Counted from the first letter of the stretch, positions 1 through 5,839 are shown. The stretch is DNA of 5,839 bases from Thermoflexibacter sp. (GCA_025455345.1 JALOMS010000328.1:1-5839), one strand, 5' to 3'. Made by a program: numbers and translations. Notes: a model not told the origin generated them from the letters alone.

Positions 1-33
1 TTGTGCTAAAATTCCATTTTCTACAAATATATC

Positions 34-62
34 GTCCCAGACTGGAAGTCCCAATGGGACTT
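34..62. repeat. GTCCCA-type inverted repeat, probable dispersed intergenic element
   Basis: GTCCCA occurs twice in direct orientation (34-39 and 48-53), and both copies are complementary to TGGGAC at 55-60. The inner part is a perfect 7-bp stem, AAGTCCC (46-52) and GGGACTT (56-62), with a 3-base loop. A short odd palindrome CCAG-A-CTGG (37-45) sits in the first half. It lies in non-coding DNA upstream of the DUF3127 gene. From memory, short GTCCC...GGGAC elements preceded by a TTCTACAAATAT-like flank (here around 20-31) are scattered between genes in several Bacteroidota genomes. This is recollection, not a search result. An alternative is the terminator or RNA structure of an unseen upstream gene, but no clear T-run follows the stem. 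Confidence 0.5.
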
Positions 63-148
63 TAATACAAAGAACGCTTAGAAAAGTTAAATTACTTAAA
101 ACTCTTTCCTTTTTTCTAAAATATTCCTATGCTCCATGGTTGCAGTTG

Positions 149-173
149 CATTTATGGGTTGAACCCAAGAATG
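149..173. repeat. TGGGTT-G-AACCCA hairpin, REP-like element
   Basis: The core TGGGTT (155-160), one base, and AACCCA (162-167) form a perfect 6-bp inverted repeat. Pairing continues outward to CATT (149-152) with AATG (170-173), interrupted only by one A-A mismatch and one possible G-T wobble. The whole is a 12-position stem with a single-base tip, which as DNA is better read as a cruciform or protein site than as a stable RNA hairpin. It is about 90 bases from the GTCCCA repeat in the same non-coding stretch, as expected of palindromic intergenic repeats. A diverged copy of a once perfect palindrome would explain the mismatch. Confidence 0.45.
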
Positions 174-188
174 ATAAAAACTAAGAAA

Positions 189-223
189 TTTTGTTTCCTT
201 ACAATATCATTTTATTAATTTAG
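189..223 (+). promoter_or_regulatory. possible Bacteroidota-type promoter for the DUF3127-epimerase pair
   Basis: TTTTG at 189-193 fits the -33 element (TTTG), and TAATTTAG at 216-223 fits the -7 element TAnnTTTG with one mismatch. The spacer is 22 bases, near the long end of the accepted range. Transcription would start near 229-232, giving an AT-rich leader of about 35 bases before the ATG at 267. The surrounding DNA is so AT-rich that a chance match is quite possible. Confidence 0.3.
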
Positions 224-266
224 CACCAAAATAGATTTATTTCAAAATCACAAAAATTTATTGAAT

Positions 267-644
267 ATGTCATCTTTTGAAGTTAAAGGGAAGTTATTAG
301 TCAAATACGAAAGCCAACAAGTTACAGACCGTTTTAAAAAACGAGAGTTTGTAGTAGAAATACCAAGTGGGAACTATACAGAACAGGTGAAGTTTCAGCT
401 TACTCAAGACAAATGTGAATTATTAGATAGGTTTAAGGTAGGAGAAGAAATGACTGTTTTTTTTAACCTACGTGGTAAGCCATATACCAAAGATGGTGTA
501 ACTACTTATTTTAATAATTTGGACGTATGGCGTATAGATGTGGTCAAAGCGGAGAAAAATAATGATAGTACCGTACAAGATGAAATCCCAGAGGGTTTTA
601 CATTCAAAGACGCACCCGATAATGAAGAGGGACTACCTTTCTAA
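267..644 (+). CDS. DUF3127 family protein, OB-fold-like, with SSB-like C-terminal tip
   Basis: The product is a small (125 residues), probably cytoplasmic protein of unknown function in the DUF3127 family, which I know mainly from Bacteroidota. It is recognised by an N-terminal SFEVKGKLL strand, an alternating beta-strand pattern to about residue 93, and the GVTTYFNNLDVWRI segment (77-90) near the end of the domain. The strand pattern and small size suggest an OB-fold, which is an inference. A flexible polar linker (about 94-113) leads to an acidic tail ending DNEEGLPF (118-125). This resembles the SSB C-terminal peptide, which in E. coli ends DDDIPF. I chose ATG 267 over the in-frame TTG at 261 because the family normally begins MxxFEVxG. 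No Shine-Dalgarno sequence is visible; the leader is A/T only, which is normal in this phylum. The epimerase gene follows after 17 bases, so the two are probably co-transcribed. Confidence 0.85.
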   Translation: MSSFEVKGKLLVKYESQQVTDRFKKREFVVEIPSGNYTEQVKFQLTQDKCELLDRFKVGEEMTVFFNLRGKPYTKDGVTTYFNNLDVWRIDVVKAEKNNDSTVQDEIPEGFTFKDAPDNEEGLPF

Positions 645-661
645 ATTACCTTTGGTGGACT

Positions 662-1783
662 ATGCAAACATATCATCAGATACAAATCACAGAAATTGAG
701 ATTTTTAAACTCAATATTCCTCTAAAGAATCCCTTTATTATTTCTTTGGGGACAATCACTGATGCCAATAATATTGTTGTCAGGATTCATACCAATCAAG
801 GGATATACGGCATAGGGGAATGTTGTCCGTATATCTATATAGTAGGAGAAACCCAAGAAAGCGAATTTGAGATTGCTAAAAAGATAGCTCTCCTACTCAA
901 AGGAAAAAATCCCTTACAGATAGAAGACAGAATTGCTGAAATAAATAAAGCCGTAAAGTTCAATCCTACTATCAAAAGTGCTTTTGATATGGCTCTTTTT
1001 GATATATTAGGGAAATACGCACAAATGCCACTTTATGCGGTCTTGGGGGGAACGAATGACCGCAAAATATTTACTGATATGACTGTTAGCCTGAATACAC
1101 CTGAGCTAATGGCGGCTGAAGCATTGCTATTCAAGCAACAAGGGTTCAGGGCAATAAAAGTCAAATTAGGAACTAATGCCAAAGATGATGTAAGTCGTAT
1201 CCAAGCAATTAGGGAAGCGATAGGGGAAAAAATCCCGTTGAGAATAGATGCTAATCAAGGTTGGGATTGTGTTACAGCAATAGCCACTTTAAAATCTTTG
1301 GAAAAATATGATATTGAGCATTGCGAAGAGCCTGTTCCCCACTGGAATAATCGCGACCTGCTCAGAGTAAGAAATGAAAGTCCTATCCCTATCATGGCAG
1401 ACGAGTCTTTGTTTGATGAGCATGATGCTTTTCGTTTAGCAAGTATGGGAGCGTGTGATTATTTTAATATCAAACTTTCCAAATCTGGAGGACTTCATTC
1501 CGCACTCAAAATAAGCAATATTGCTGAAGCGGCAGGCATTAAGTCCCAAGTTGGTTGTATGTCAGAAAGTAGATTGGCATTGACGGCTTTGGCTCATTTG
1601 GCTATGACGAAGAAAAATATTGTCCACTTTGATATGGACTCAGCATTGATGCTTTCGGAAGACCCCGTTGTTGGAGGTATTCATTACCTCAAAGAAGGAG
1701 AAATCCAATTGCCTGATGCCATAGGTATAGGAGCTGATATTTCGCAGACTTATTTGGACAAAATGTTCAAATGCGTAATCTAA
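662..1783 (+). CDS. dipeptide epimerase (muconate lactonizing subgroup, enolase superfamily)
   Basis: This is a 373-residue cytoplasmic enzyme that inverts the alpha-carbon of one residue of a dipeptide through a Mg2+-stabilised enolate. It has the capping domain (about 8-130) followed by the TIM barrel. The catalytic set is complete: KVK at 166-168 (general acid/base on strand 2), metal ligands D196 (in IDANQG), E222 (in CEEP) and D247 (in ADES), and K271 (in NIKLSKSGG) as the opposite-face base. DMD at 324-326 matches the DxD motif on strand 8 that binds the dipeptide amino group in L-Ala-D/L-Glu epimerases, which separates it from o-succinylbenzoate synthase and cycloisomerases. Length is normal for the family. 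From memory, a Cytophaga hutchinsonii relative prefers D-Ala-containing dipeptides; whether this enzyme does cannot be told here. Likely roles are recycling murein peptides or using dietary dipeptides. GGTGGA at 654-659 is only 2 bases from the ATG, too close for a good ribosome binding site. Confidence 0.88.
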   Translation: MQTYHQIQITEIEIFKLNIPLKNPFIISLGTITDANNIVVRIHTNQGIYGIGECCPYIYIVGETQESEFEIAKKIALLLKGKNPLQIEDRIAEINKAVKFNPTIKSAFDMALFDILGKYAQMPLYAVLGGTNDRKIFTDMTVSLNTPELMAAEALLFKQQGFRAIKVKLGTNAKDDVSRIQAIREAIGEKIPLRIDANQGWDCVTAIATLKSLEKYDIEHCEEPVPHWNNRDLLRVRNESPIPIMADESLFDEHDAFRLASMGACDYFNIKLSKSGGLHSALKISNIAEAAGIKSQVGCMSESRLALTALAHLAMTKKNIVHFDMDSALMLSEDPVVGGIHYLKEGEIQLPDAIGIGADISQTYLDKMFKCVI

Positions 1784-1790
1784 CAGAATA

Positions 1791-3593
1791 TTAGCGTCTC
1801 TCGATAGCCAGGCGATATGCCCTATCATAATGAATACTAAGATTTTTCCAGTCAAATTCCACAGACGCAGATTCTGTTTTGTTCCTTTGGCTAATGCGCT
1901 CGCGTCTTGATTGTTGGACAAATGAAAACATCTGCTCGGTCAATTCATTAGCGGCTTCGTCAAATCCCTTGTTATAACGTTTGACAACGTACATTCCCTT
2001 GTTTTGGTGGTCAGGAATATTTTTGAGTACATAATCTCCATAACCAGAAAGGTCACTGGTAATAGACGGTACGCCACTCGCATTACATTCCAAAGGAGTA
2101 TAGCCCCATGGTTCATAATAACTTGGGAAGACACCAAGGTGGCATCCTCTGACGAACTGACCATAATCCATGCTAAATAAGGGACTCGAAGTAGTGATAA
2201 AGTCGGGGTGATAAACAATCTTAACTTTGTCATACGCATTATTGACCAAGTGAGCGGCGCGTAAAAAGTTTAGAATTTCGTCATTGCCATCGTCTATAAG
2301 GTTGTGCGTAACTACGATTGGCAGTTGGGAAGTGCGCCATGCTTGCACAGTCCTCCGTAGGCGCAATTTCCAGTAGTCATCAATAAAATCATTCAAAGGA
2401 GGAAGCTTTGGCGCAATCCCTGCGGCTACTTCATAAAACATTCGCTCCCCGACTTGTTTGGTAATCTCATCACAAGTCTGGCGTATTTCTTCTAATAAGG
2501 CTCTGGATTGTAAAGCCGCGGGATTGATGCTATAATACGGTCTTTTGGTTACAAAAAACATGACAACAGTTTTGTCGATATTGTACAAACGCATCAATCC
2601 GTTCAGTCGCGCTAATGCCTCTAAGGTTACATCAAAACCTTTATTTCTAAACTCATAACGTCCTGAAGTAAAGAAAAATAGAGTCTTGTCCAAATCAAAC
2701 TTGTAATTGTGGAAAAAATGCCCCATGACAAATTCATTGATTTGCTCTTTGTATTCTTTATGAAGATTTTGAAATTCATGCAAGGCAACAAAACGTTCTA
2801 TATTTAATCCATTAGGTAATATGACATCGGATTTTCGCCCTAAGAGATAAATGCACTCTTGGTCAGTTACATCGCTGACTGTTGTAAATACATGAGAGCC
2901 ATGTGCCGCCGACCTTTCTATGGCTACCGAAGGTTCTATATTAAAATGTTTTGCTTCTTTTGACCAATCGTAAAATGGCAGATGATTGTAAAAATTAGGG
3001 TCATTCATTGCCAAATAACGCCCTAATAGCGTAGCGTGTGTAGTAAAAACAATCTGGACAGGCAAGCCCATTCTCCTCATTTCTGGAATAGGTGTTCCAG
3101 CCATCCATTCGTGAAAATGAGCAATAATTGGCTGTTGTGTAGTTTGCCCATCTGCCAAAAACCTATAAAACTCCTTGACTTGATAGCCCAAAGAAACTAC
3201 TTGGTCTATGAGGTCGACATCATTAGGTGTACCAATGCCGTGGTGTTCCCAAAGTTCATACTTAATCTGCCCTAATTTATTATAAACACTAAAAGGATTA
3301 AAAAGCACGACCAAGGGTCGCCCCGTTACTAACCAATAGCCATAATGTACCTCAAAACCAGCTTGACGCATCTTCAAGACCGCCTTCCCCATAGGGTGGT
3401 CATAATCATCAGAAGGCTCAAATTCGGCTAAAACATTAGGAGGCATATAAGGACCCAAAAGGCAGTACCTGTTTCCCCATTTTTCAACCATAGCAGGAAC
3501 TTTGCTACGGATAACGGTATAAATACCACCGACTTGGTTACACACCTCCCATGCTGTTTCTATTAAGAGGGGTTCTGTATCATTGATTATCAT
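1791..3593 (-). CDS. eukaryotic-type glycogen synthase (GT3 family)
   Basis: This enzyme transfers glucose from a nucleotide sugar (UDP-glucose in characterised GT3 enzymes) to the non-reducing end of glycogen, with retention. It has 600 residues and a GT-B fold. The N-terminal Rossmann half begins with ETAWEVCNQVGGIYTV (12-27), the acceptor/donor loop of the family, and has HFHEW (159-163). The second half has SGRYEFRNKGF (310-320), with R312 and K318 as likely phosphate-contacting residues, and the retaining E-x7-E pair E494/E502 within YYEPWGYTPLE. The intervening helical stretch (about 320-420) corresponds to the oligomerisation region of animal and yeast enzymes. The C-terminus keeps RRERISQR (563-570), aligning to the arginine helix through which glucose-6-phosphate activates the eukaryotic enzymes. 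It is roughly 100 residues shorter than yeast and human synthases, which carry phosphorylated extensions. It is unlike the usual bacterial GT5 GlgA. No other glycogen gene is in the window. Confidence 0.93.
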   Translation of the reverse strand: MIINDTEPLLIETAWEVCNQVGGIYTVIRSKVPAMVEKWGNRYCLLGPYMPPNVLAEFEPSDDYDHPMGKAVLKMRQAGFEVHYGYWLVTGRPLVVLFNPFSVYNKLGQIKYELWEHHGIGTPNDVDLIDQVVSLGYQVKEFYRFLADGQTTQQPIIAHFHEWMAGTPIPEMRRMGLPVQIVFTTHATLLGRYLAMNDPNFYNHLPFYDWSKEAKHFNIEPSVAIERSAAHGSHVFTTVSDVTDQECIYLLGRKSDVILPNGLNIERFVALHEFQNLHKEYKEQINEFVMGHFFHNYKFDLDKTLFFFTSGRYEFRNKGFDVTLEALARLNGLMRLYNIDKTVVMFFVTKRPYYSINPAALQSRALLEEIRQTCDEITKQVGERMFYEVAAGIAPKLPPLNDFIDDYWKLRLRRTVQAWRTSQLPIVVTHNLIDDGNDEILNFLRAAHLVNNAYDKVKIVYHPDFITTSSPLFSMDYGQFVRGCHLGVFPSYYEPWGYTPLECNASGVPSITSDLSGYGDYVLKNIPDHQNKGMYVVKRYNKGFDEAANELTEQMFSFVQQSRRERISQRNKTESASVEFDWKNLSIHYDRAYRLAIERR

Positions 3594-3705
3594 GGTGTCT
3601 ATGCGATAAATTTTAGGAGTCTAATTTCAATATTGACATTTTCAAGTTGAATTTTAGGTAAAATCTTTGAATTGTGCAAGATGTATATGCAAATTAATTT
3701 TTGGT

Positions 3706-4113
3706 TTACCTTTTATTACCACTTTTAGCTGTTTTTTTCTCTACTACTACCCCCTCTATTTTTAGCCAAAACACTTGATTCAAGTCTGTCATTACCGTAA
3801 TAGTCTTGCTAAACTCACCCCATCTACCTTTGGGAGCAAATTTTACTGTGATTTTTCCTTTCTCCGTTGGCTTGATTGCCTCCTTAGACCAATCTGGGGT
3901 CGTACACCCACACGAAGGCTGTACCATGATGATTTTAGTATCTTTGAATCCATTATTGGTATATTCAAACTCTACACTTACCTCACCTGCCGACTCCACT
4001 ACATCGCCAAGATGATGAGAAACTCTCTTGAATTCTATTTGTGCAAAAATGGGAGTAATACTTAGCAACCAACAGGTAAGTAGCCAAAGACAATAAATAA
4101 ATGTTTTTTTCAT
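3706..4113 (-). CDS. exported DUF1573 protein
   Basis: This is a 135-residue secreted or periplasmic protein of unknown function. Residues 1-24 are a standard signal peptide: MKK, a hydrophobic core (about 5-18), and a likely signal peptidase I cut after A24 in PIFA-Q. The mature part is a single beta-sandwich DUF1573 domain. It has an F-like strand with GDV (36-38), VEFEYTNNG (47-55), the family hallmark PSCGCTTPDW (66-75) with C68 and C70, an IxPxxKGxIxVxF-like strand (80-92), and GRWGEFSKTITVMT (96-109). The Cys pair may be a disulphide or metal site; its role is not known. C8 and C14 lie inside the signal helix without a lipobox, so it is not a lipoprotein. A Lys/Arg-rich tail (126-135) closes the protein. 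The glycogen synthase gene lies 112 bases downstream on the same strand. That gap is long enough for its own promoter, so a shared operon is not established. Confidence 0.85.
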   Translation of the reverse strand: MKKTFIYCLWLLTCWLLSITPIFAQIEFKRVSHHLGDVVESAGEVSVEFEYTNNGFKDTKIIMVQPSCGCTTPDWSKEAIKPTEKGKITVKFAPKGRWGEFSKTITVMTDLNQVFWLKIEGVVVEKKTAKSGNKR

Positions 4114-4228
4114 AAAGTATTAATTTAAAGTAGTTTGAATATTAATATGACAAAATATATGCTAAATGAAGTTTCTATGCTACTAAAATATGACATATAT
4201 TTGAAGTCTTTGGGTTATATGGAAAATC

Positions 4229-4245
4229 TTATTTATAATAAATAA
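4229..4245 (-). terminator. AT-only hairpin downstream of the defence operon
   Basis: TTATTTA and TAAATAA form a perfect 7-bp inverted repeat around a 3-base loop, starting 15 bases after the nuclease stop codon. On the minus strand it is followed by GATTTTCC, only a short T-run. An all-AT stem is weak, so this is at best a poor intrinsic terminator and may be a chance palindrome in AT-rich DNA. Confidence 0.2.
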
Positions 4246-4260
4246 TACACTGTTTTTCAG

Positions 4261-4962
4261 TTATTTATGAAATTTATTTACATTTTTATTTGCTCTGATG
4301 AGTTCTTTTTTCAGCAGATAAATGGCTACTTGACTGTATTCCTTGTACTTCTGTTTCCCGTCTTTTGGGTGCTTTGATTGCCAATAGTAGAGTTGTTTTT
4401 CTATTTCCTGGGGAGTGTTGTGTTTACTGATTTCTTTTTTTACACTTAGCCAAATTTGCGCTCGATTCTGCTTTATGATACCAATATTCAGTTGTAAAGT
4501 TTCATCTAAATCTTTGTTAATAACCTCATTATCAGAATAAATAACACCTTGTTCCGTAAATTTTATTTCTTCTATTAAATTGATATTCAAAGGATTAATC
4601 ATAAGAGGTGTATTACCTCTCACATCTTCACAAAATGTGGTGGTGGTTGTAGTTTGAGTTTCATCAGTCCAAGAAATTCTCCCAGAACAGACTCCAAGCA
4701 TATTGCTGTAATCTAACTGTTTAAGCGGGTCATTGCTCTGCGCTTCCCAATGTTCTATTTGTGTAATAGGTGCTTTTTCAGTGTACACATAGCGCATACA
4801 GTAGGCACACAAATGCCCTTGTTCTTCTAATAAAGCCTCAATAGTTTCGGTTTTCCCTTGCTCATTGCTAAATTGTGAATATCCTTCATTTTCTCCTTTT
4901 TGAAATTGCTCACGAAAACGAGTGAGCTTAGAAGGCTCATTGTTCTTCTTGATAAATCTCAT
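4261..4962 (-). CDS. ptuB: PtuB-like HNH endonuclease (Septu / Ec78-type retron effector)
   Basis: This is a 233-residue HNH nuclease of the TIGR02646/PtuB type. It is expected to cut nucleic acid when its partner ATPase is triggered by phage. The N-terminus MRFIKKNNEPSKLTRFRE is typical of the family, which opens with a K-x2-EP-x3-L pattern. The nuclease core has C52-x2-C55 (CAYC), the E70-H71 catalytic strand (IEHW), N87 in DYSNMLGVC, C92, and C111 in FCEDVRGNTPLMINPL. The four cysteines are a likely structural zinc site, and H71 and N87 the HNH catalytic pair. The C-terminal half (about 125-233) is the helical extension common to this family. Odd point: a run of six threonines (104-109) lies between C92 and C111. 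Its start lies inside the ATPase gene (26-base overlap), indicating coupled translation. The next Met in frame is M57, beyond the CAYC motif, so the start is well fixed. Calling it Septu or retron depends on sequence outside the window. Confidence 0.85.
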   Translation of the reverse strand: MRFIKKNNEPSKLTRFREQFQKGENEGYSQFSNEQGKTETIEALLEEQGHLCAYCMRYVYTEKAPITQIEHWEAQSNDPLKQLDYSNMLGVCSGRISWTDETQTTTTTTFCEDVRGNTPLMINPLNINLIEEIKFTEQGVIYSDNEVINKDLDETLQLNIGIIKQNRAQIWLSVKKEISKHNTPQEIEKQLYYWQSKHPKDGKQKYKEYSQVAIYLLKKELIRANKNVNKFHK

Positions 4963-5839
4963 GCTCGTTTTTTAGTAAGTCGATAGATGTTTCATAACCT
5001 AAAAGTTCTGGGTCGTTGCCCAAAATCATACTTTTAAGTGTATCTAAAAGATTTTCAGCTTTTTCTACATTTTCACGTTCTATTTCAATGGAGAGCGAAT
5101 TAAGTAGTTTTTGCACTTCTTCTGCACGTTCAGGAACTTCAAATGCCTCTAAATAAATGGAGTGCAAATTTTTTCCATAGGCAGGAATCTTATGCACACT
5201 ATTTTTATTTACTTTAAATATATTGACCTCCTCATTTTTTAAGTTGCTGATAACCAGAGGAGAATGAGTAGTAATGATGAATTGTGTTTGTACAAATTCT
5301 TCTTTTAGCACCTTCAAGATGTTTCTTTGCCATTTGGGGTGTAGGTAAGTATCTATCTCATCTACAAAACAAATCGCTGGCTCTTTGGTGAAATCTTTGG
5401 AATCTGAATAAGCCTCTGCCATGCGCTGTAACAGATAACCAATCCAACCAATCACAGACTGAAAGCCTTGACTTACTAAGTCTATGGAAATACCCAAAGG
5501 ATTGTTTTGTGTGGTAATCCAGACATCATTGTTGTTTAAGACCTCCTTGAATTTTACTTCTTCTTGGGTAATTTTAGAAAAAATATCAAATACCTTGGTG
5601 ATGATTTGCCTTTCTTGGGAAATAAAATTTTCTTTTCCTTCTTTGAGTGCTTGGAGTTCTCTTTTGTTTGCTTCTGCGTCTAAATTGATTATCCAAGAAG
5701 AAAACAATTGCAAGCGATTATCTCCGTCATTGTTAATCAAAGGAATTAAGTCGCTTATTTCGGGAAGTTGGACTGCATTGCGCTGTTTGGGTTGTTCTCC
5801 TAACTTGACAGTACCTCTGCTTTGTGTAAAACCAATGAT
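4937..5839 (-). CDS. ptuA: PtuA-like ABC/AAA ATPase, 5' end outside the window (C-terminal 300 residues)
   Basis: The frame stays open to the window edge, so the apparent start at a TTG (5740) is not real and 33 further codons upstream belong to the gene. The Walker A motif must lie beyond the edge. Numbering the visible fragment 1-300: a coiled-coil-like helical part (about 50-100), an ABC-signature-like LVSQGFQS (121-128; 5456-5479), Walker B ICFVDEID (156-163) with D160 and E161, then YLHPKWQ, and an H-loop in ITTHSPLVISN with H192. The C-terminal region (about 220-285) has the YGKNLHSIYLEAFEVPERA and LGNDPEL pattern seen in ATPases paired with PtuB-type nucleases. In Septu and Ec78-type retrons this ATPase forms a complex with the HNH nuclease and controls it. 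The SMC/RecF-like OLD family shares the ATPase core, but its members carry a fused TOPRIM domain; none is visible here, and the separate HNH partner argues against OLD. Confidence 0.85.
   Translation of the reverse strand: MIGFTQSRGTVKLGEQPKQRNAVQLPEISDLIPLINNDGDNRLQLFSSWIINLDAEANKRELQALKEGKENFISQERQIITKVFDIFSKITQEEVKFKEVLNNNDVWITTQNNPLGISIDLVSQGFQSVIGWIGYLLQRMAEAYSDSKDFTKEPAICFVDEIDTYLHPKWQRNILKVLKEEFVQTQFIITTHSPLVISNLKNEEVNIFKVNKNSVHKIPAYGKNLHSIYLEAFEVPERAEEVQKLLNSLSIEIERENVEKAENLLDTLKSMILGNDPELLGYETSIDLLKNEHEIYQEEQ

Noticed and set aside
34..60. GTCCCA repeats as a CRISPR array
   Set aside because: There are only two 6-base direct copies 14 bases apart, with no regular repeat-spacer series and no cas gene.
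647..654. TACCTTTG, a perfect TAnnTTTG -7 box just before the epimerase
   Set aside because: No TTTG -33 element lies 17-23 bases upstream, and the transcript would begin almost on the ATG. It is probably chance within the short intergenic spacer.
1640..1921. Minus-strand open frame of 93 codons across the convergent junction
   Set aside because: It overlaps the conserved ends of both real genes and shows no recognisable domain or start context.
3609..3658. Two direct copies of CCTAAAATT (minus strand) 41 bases apart upstream of the glycogen synthase
   Set aside because: The spacing is close to four helical turns and could suit an operator. However, a 9-base AT-rich repeat is easily random, and no regulator or further copy supports it.
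3775..4065. Plus-strand open frames opposite the DUF1573 gene
   Set aside because: The minus-strand protein has a signal peptide and the CGC family motif. The plus-strand translations look like non-coding complement.
4072..4113. DUF1573 protein as a lipoprotein (C8 or C14)
   Set aside because: Neither cysteine has a lipobox (L-A/S-G/A-C) before it, and a good signal peptidase I site follows at A24-Q25.
4125..4155. Possible promoter for the DUF1573 gene (minus strand TTTTG, 18 bases, TACTTTAA)
   Set aside because: The -7 box matches only part of the consensus, and the predicted leader would be about 5 bases. Not strong enough to annotate.
4261..5839. Recent transfer of the defence pair judged from base composition
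   Set aside because: Spot counts of single lines give about 30-42% G+C here and about 30-48% in the housekeeping genes. The ranges overlap, so composition does not support a claim; no att sites, tRNA or transposase are visible.

Overview
The window looks like chromosomal DNA from a Bacteroidota bacterium, most likely of the Cytophaga/Microscilla type. The support is an AT-rich background, a DUF3127 protein and a DUF1573 exported protein (families I associate with this phylum), a possible promoter of the phylum's TAnnTTTG type, and ribosome binding sites that are weak or absent. The species cannot be named from the sequence alone.

Layout. Positions 1-266 hold no recognisable gene, but contain two compact inverted repeats (34-62 and 149-173) that look like dispersed intergenic elements, and a possible promoter. 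A plus-strand pair follows: a small DUF3127 OB-like protein whose C-terminus resembles the tip of single-stranded DNA-binding protein (267-644), then, 17 bases later, an enolase-superfamily dipeptide epimerase (662-1783). This pair meets a minus-strand gene head-on with only 7 bases between stop codons. That gene encodes a eukaryotic-type (GT3) glycogen synthase (1791-3593). Upstream of it on the same strand is a small exported DUF1573 protein (3706-4113).

The right end is a minus-strand defence-type operon. It consists of the C-terminal 300 residues of a PtuA-like ABC/AAA ATPase, cut by the window edge (4937-5839), overlapping by 26 bases a PtuB-like HNH endonuclease (4261-4962). An ATPase plus an HNH nuclease is the core of the Septu anti-phage system and also the effector pair of Ec78-type retrons. 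The part upstream of the ATPase, where a retron reverse transcriptase and msr/msd RNA would lie, is outside the window, so the two cannot be told apart here.

How the genes relate. The ATPase and nuclease very probably act together as a sensor/effector pair against phage. The glycogen synthase serves carbon storage. The epimerase probably acts on peptidoglycan- or protein-derived dipeptides. The DUF3127 and DUF1573 proteins have no established function, although the SSB-like tail of the former suggests contact with DNA repair or replication proteins. There is no clear functional thread between the housekeeping genes and the defence pair.
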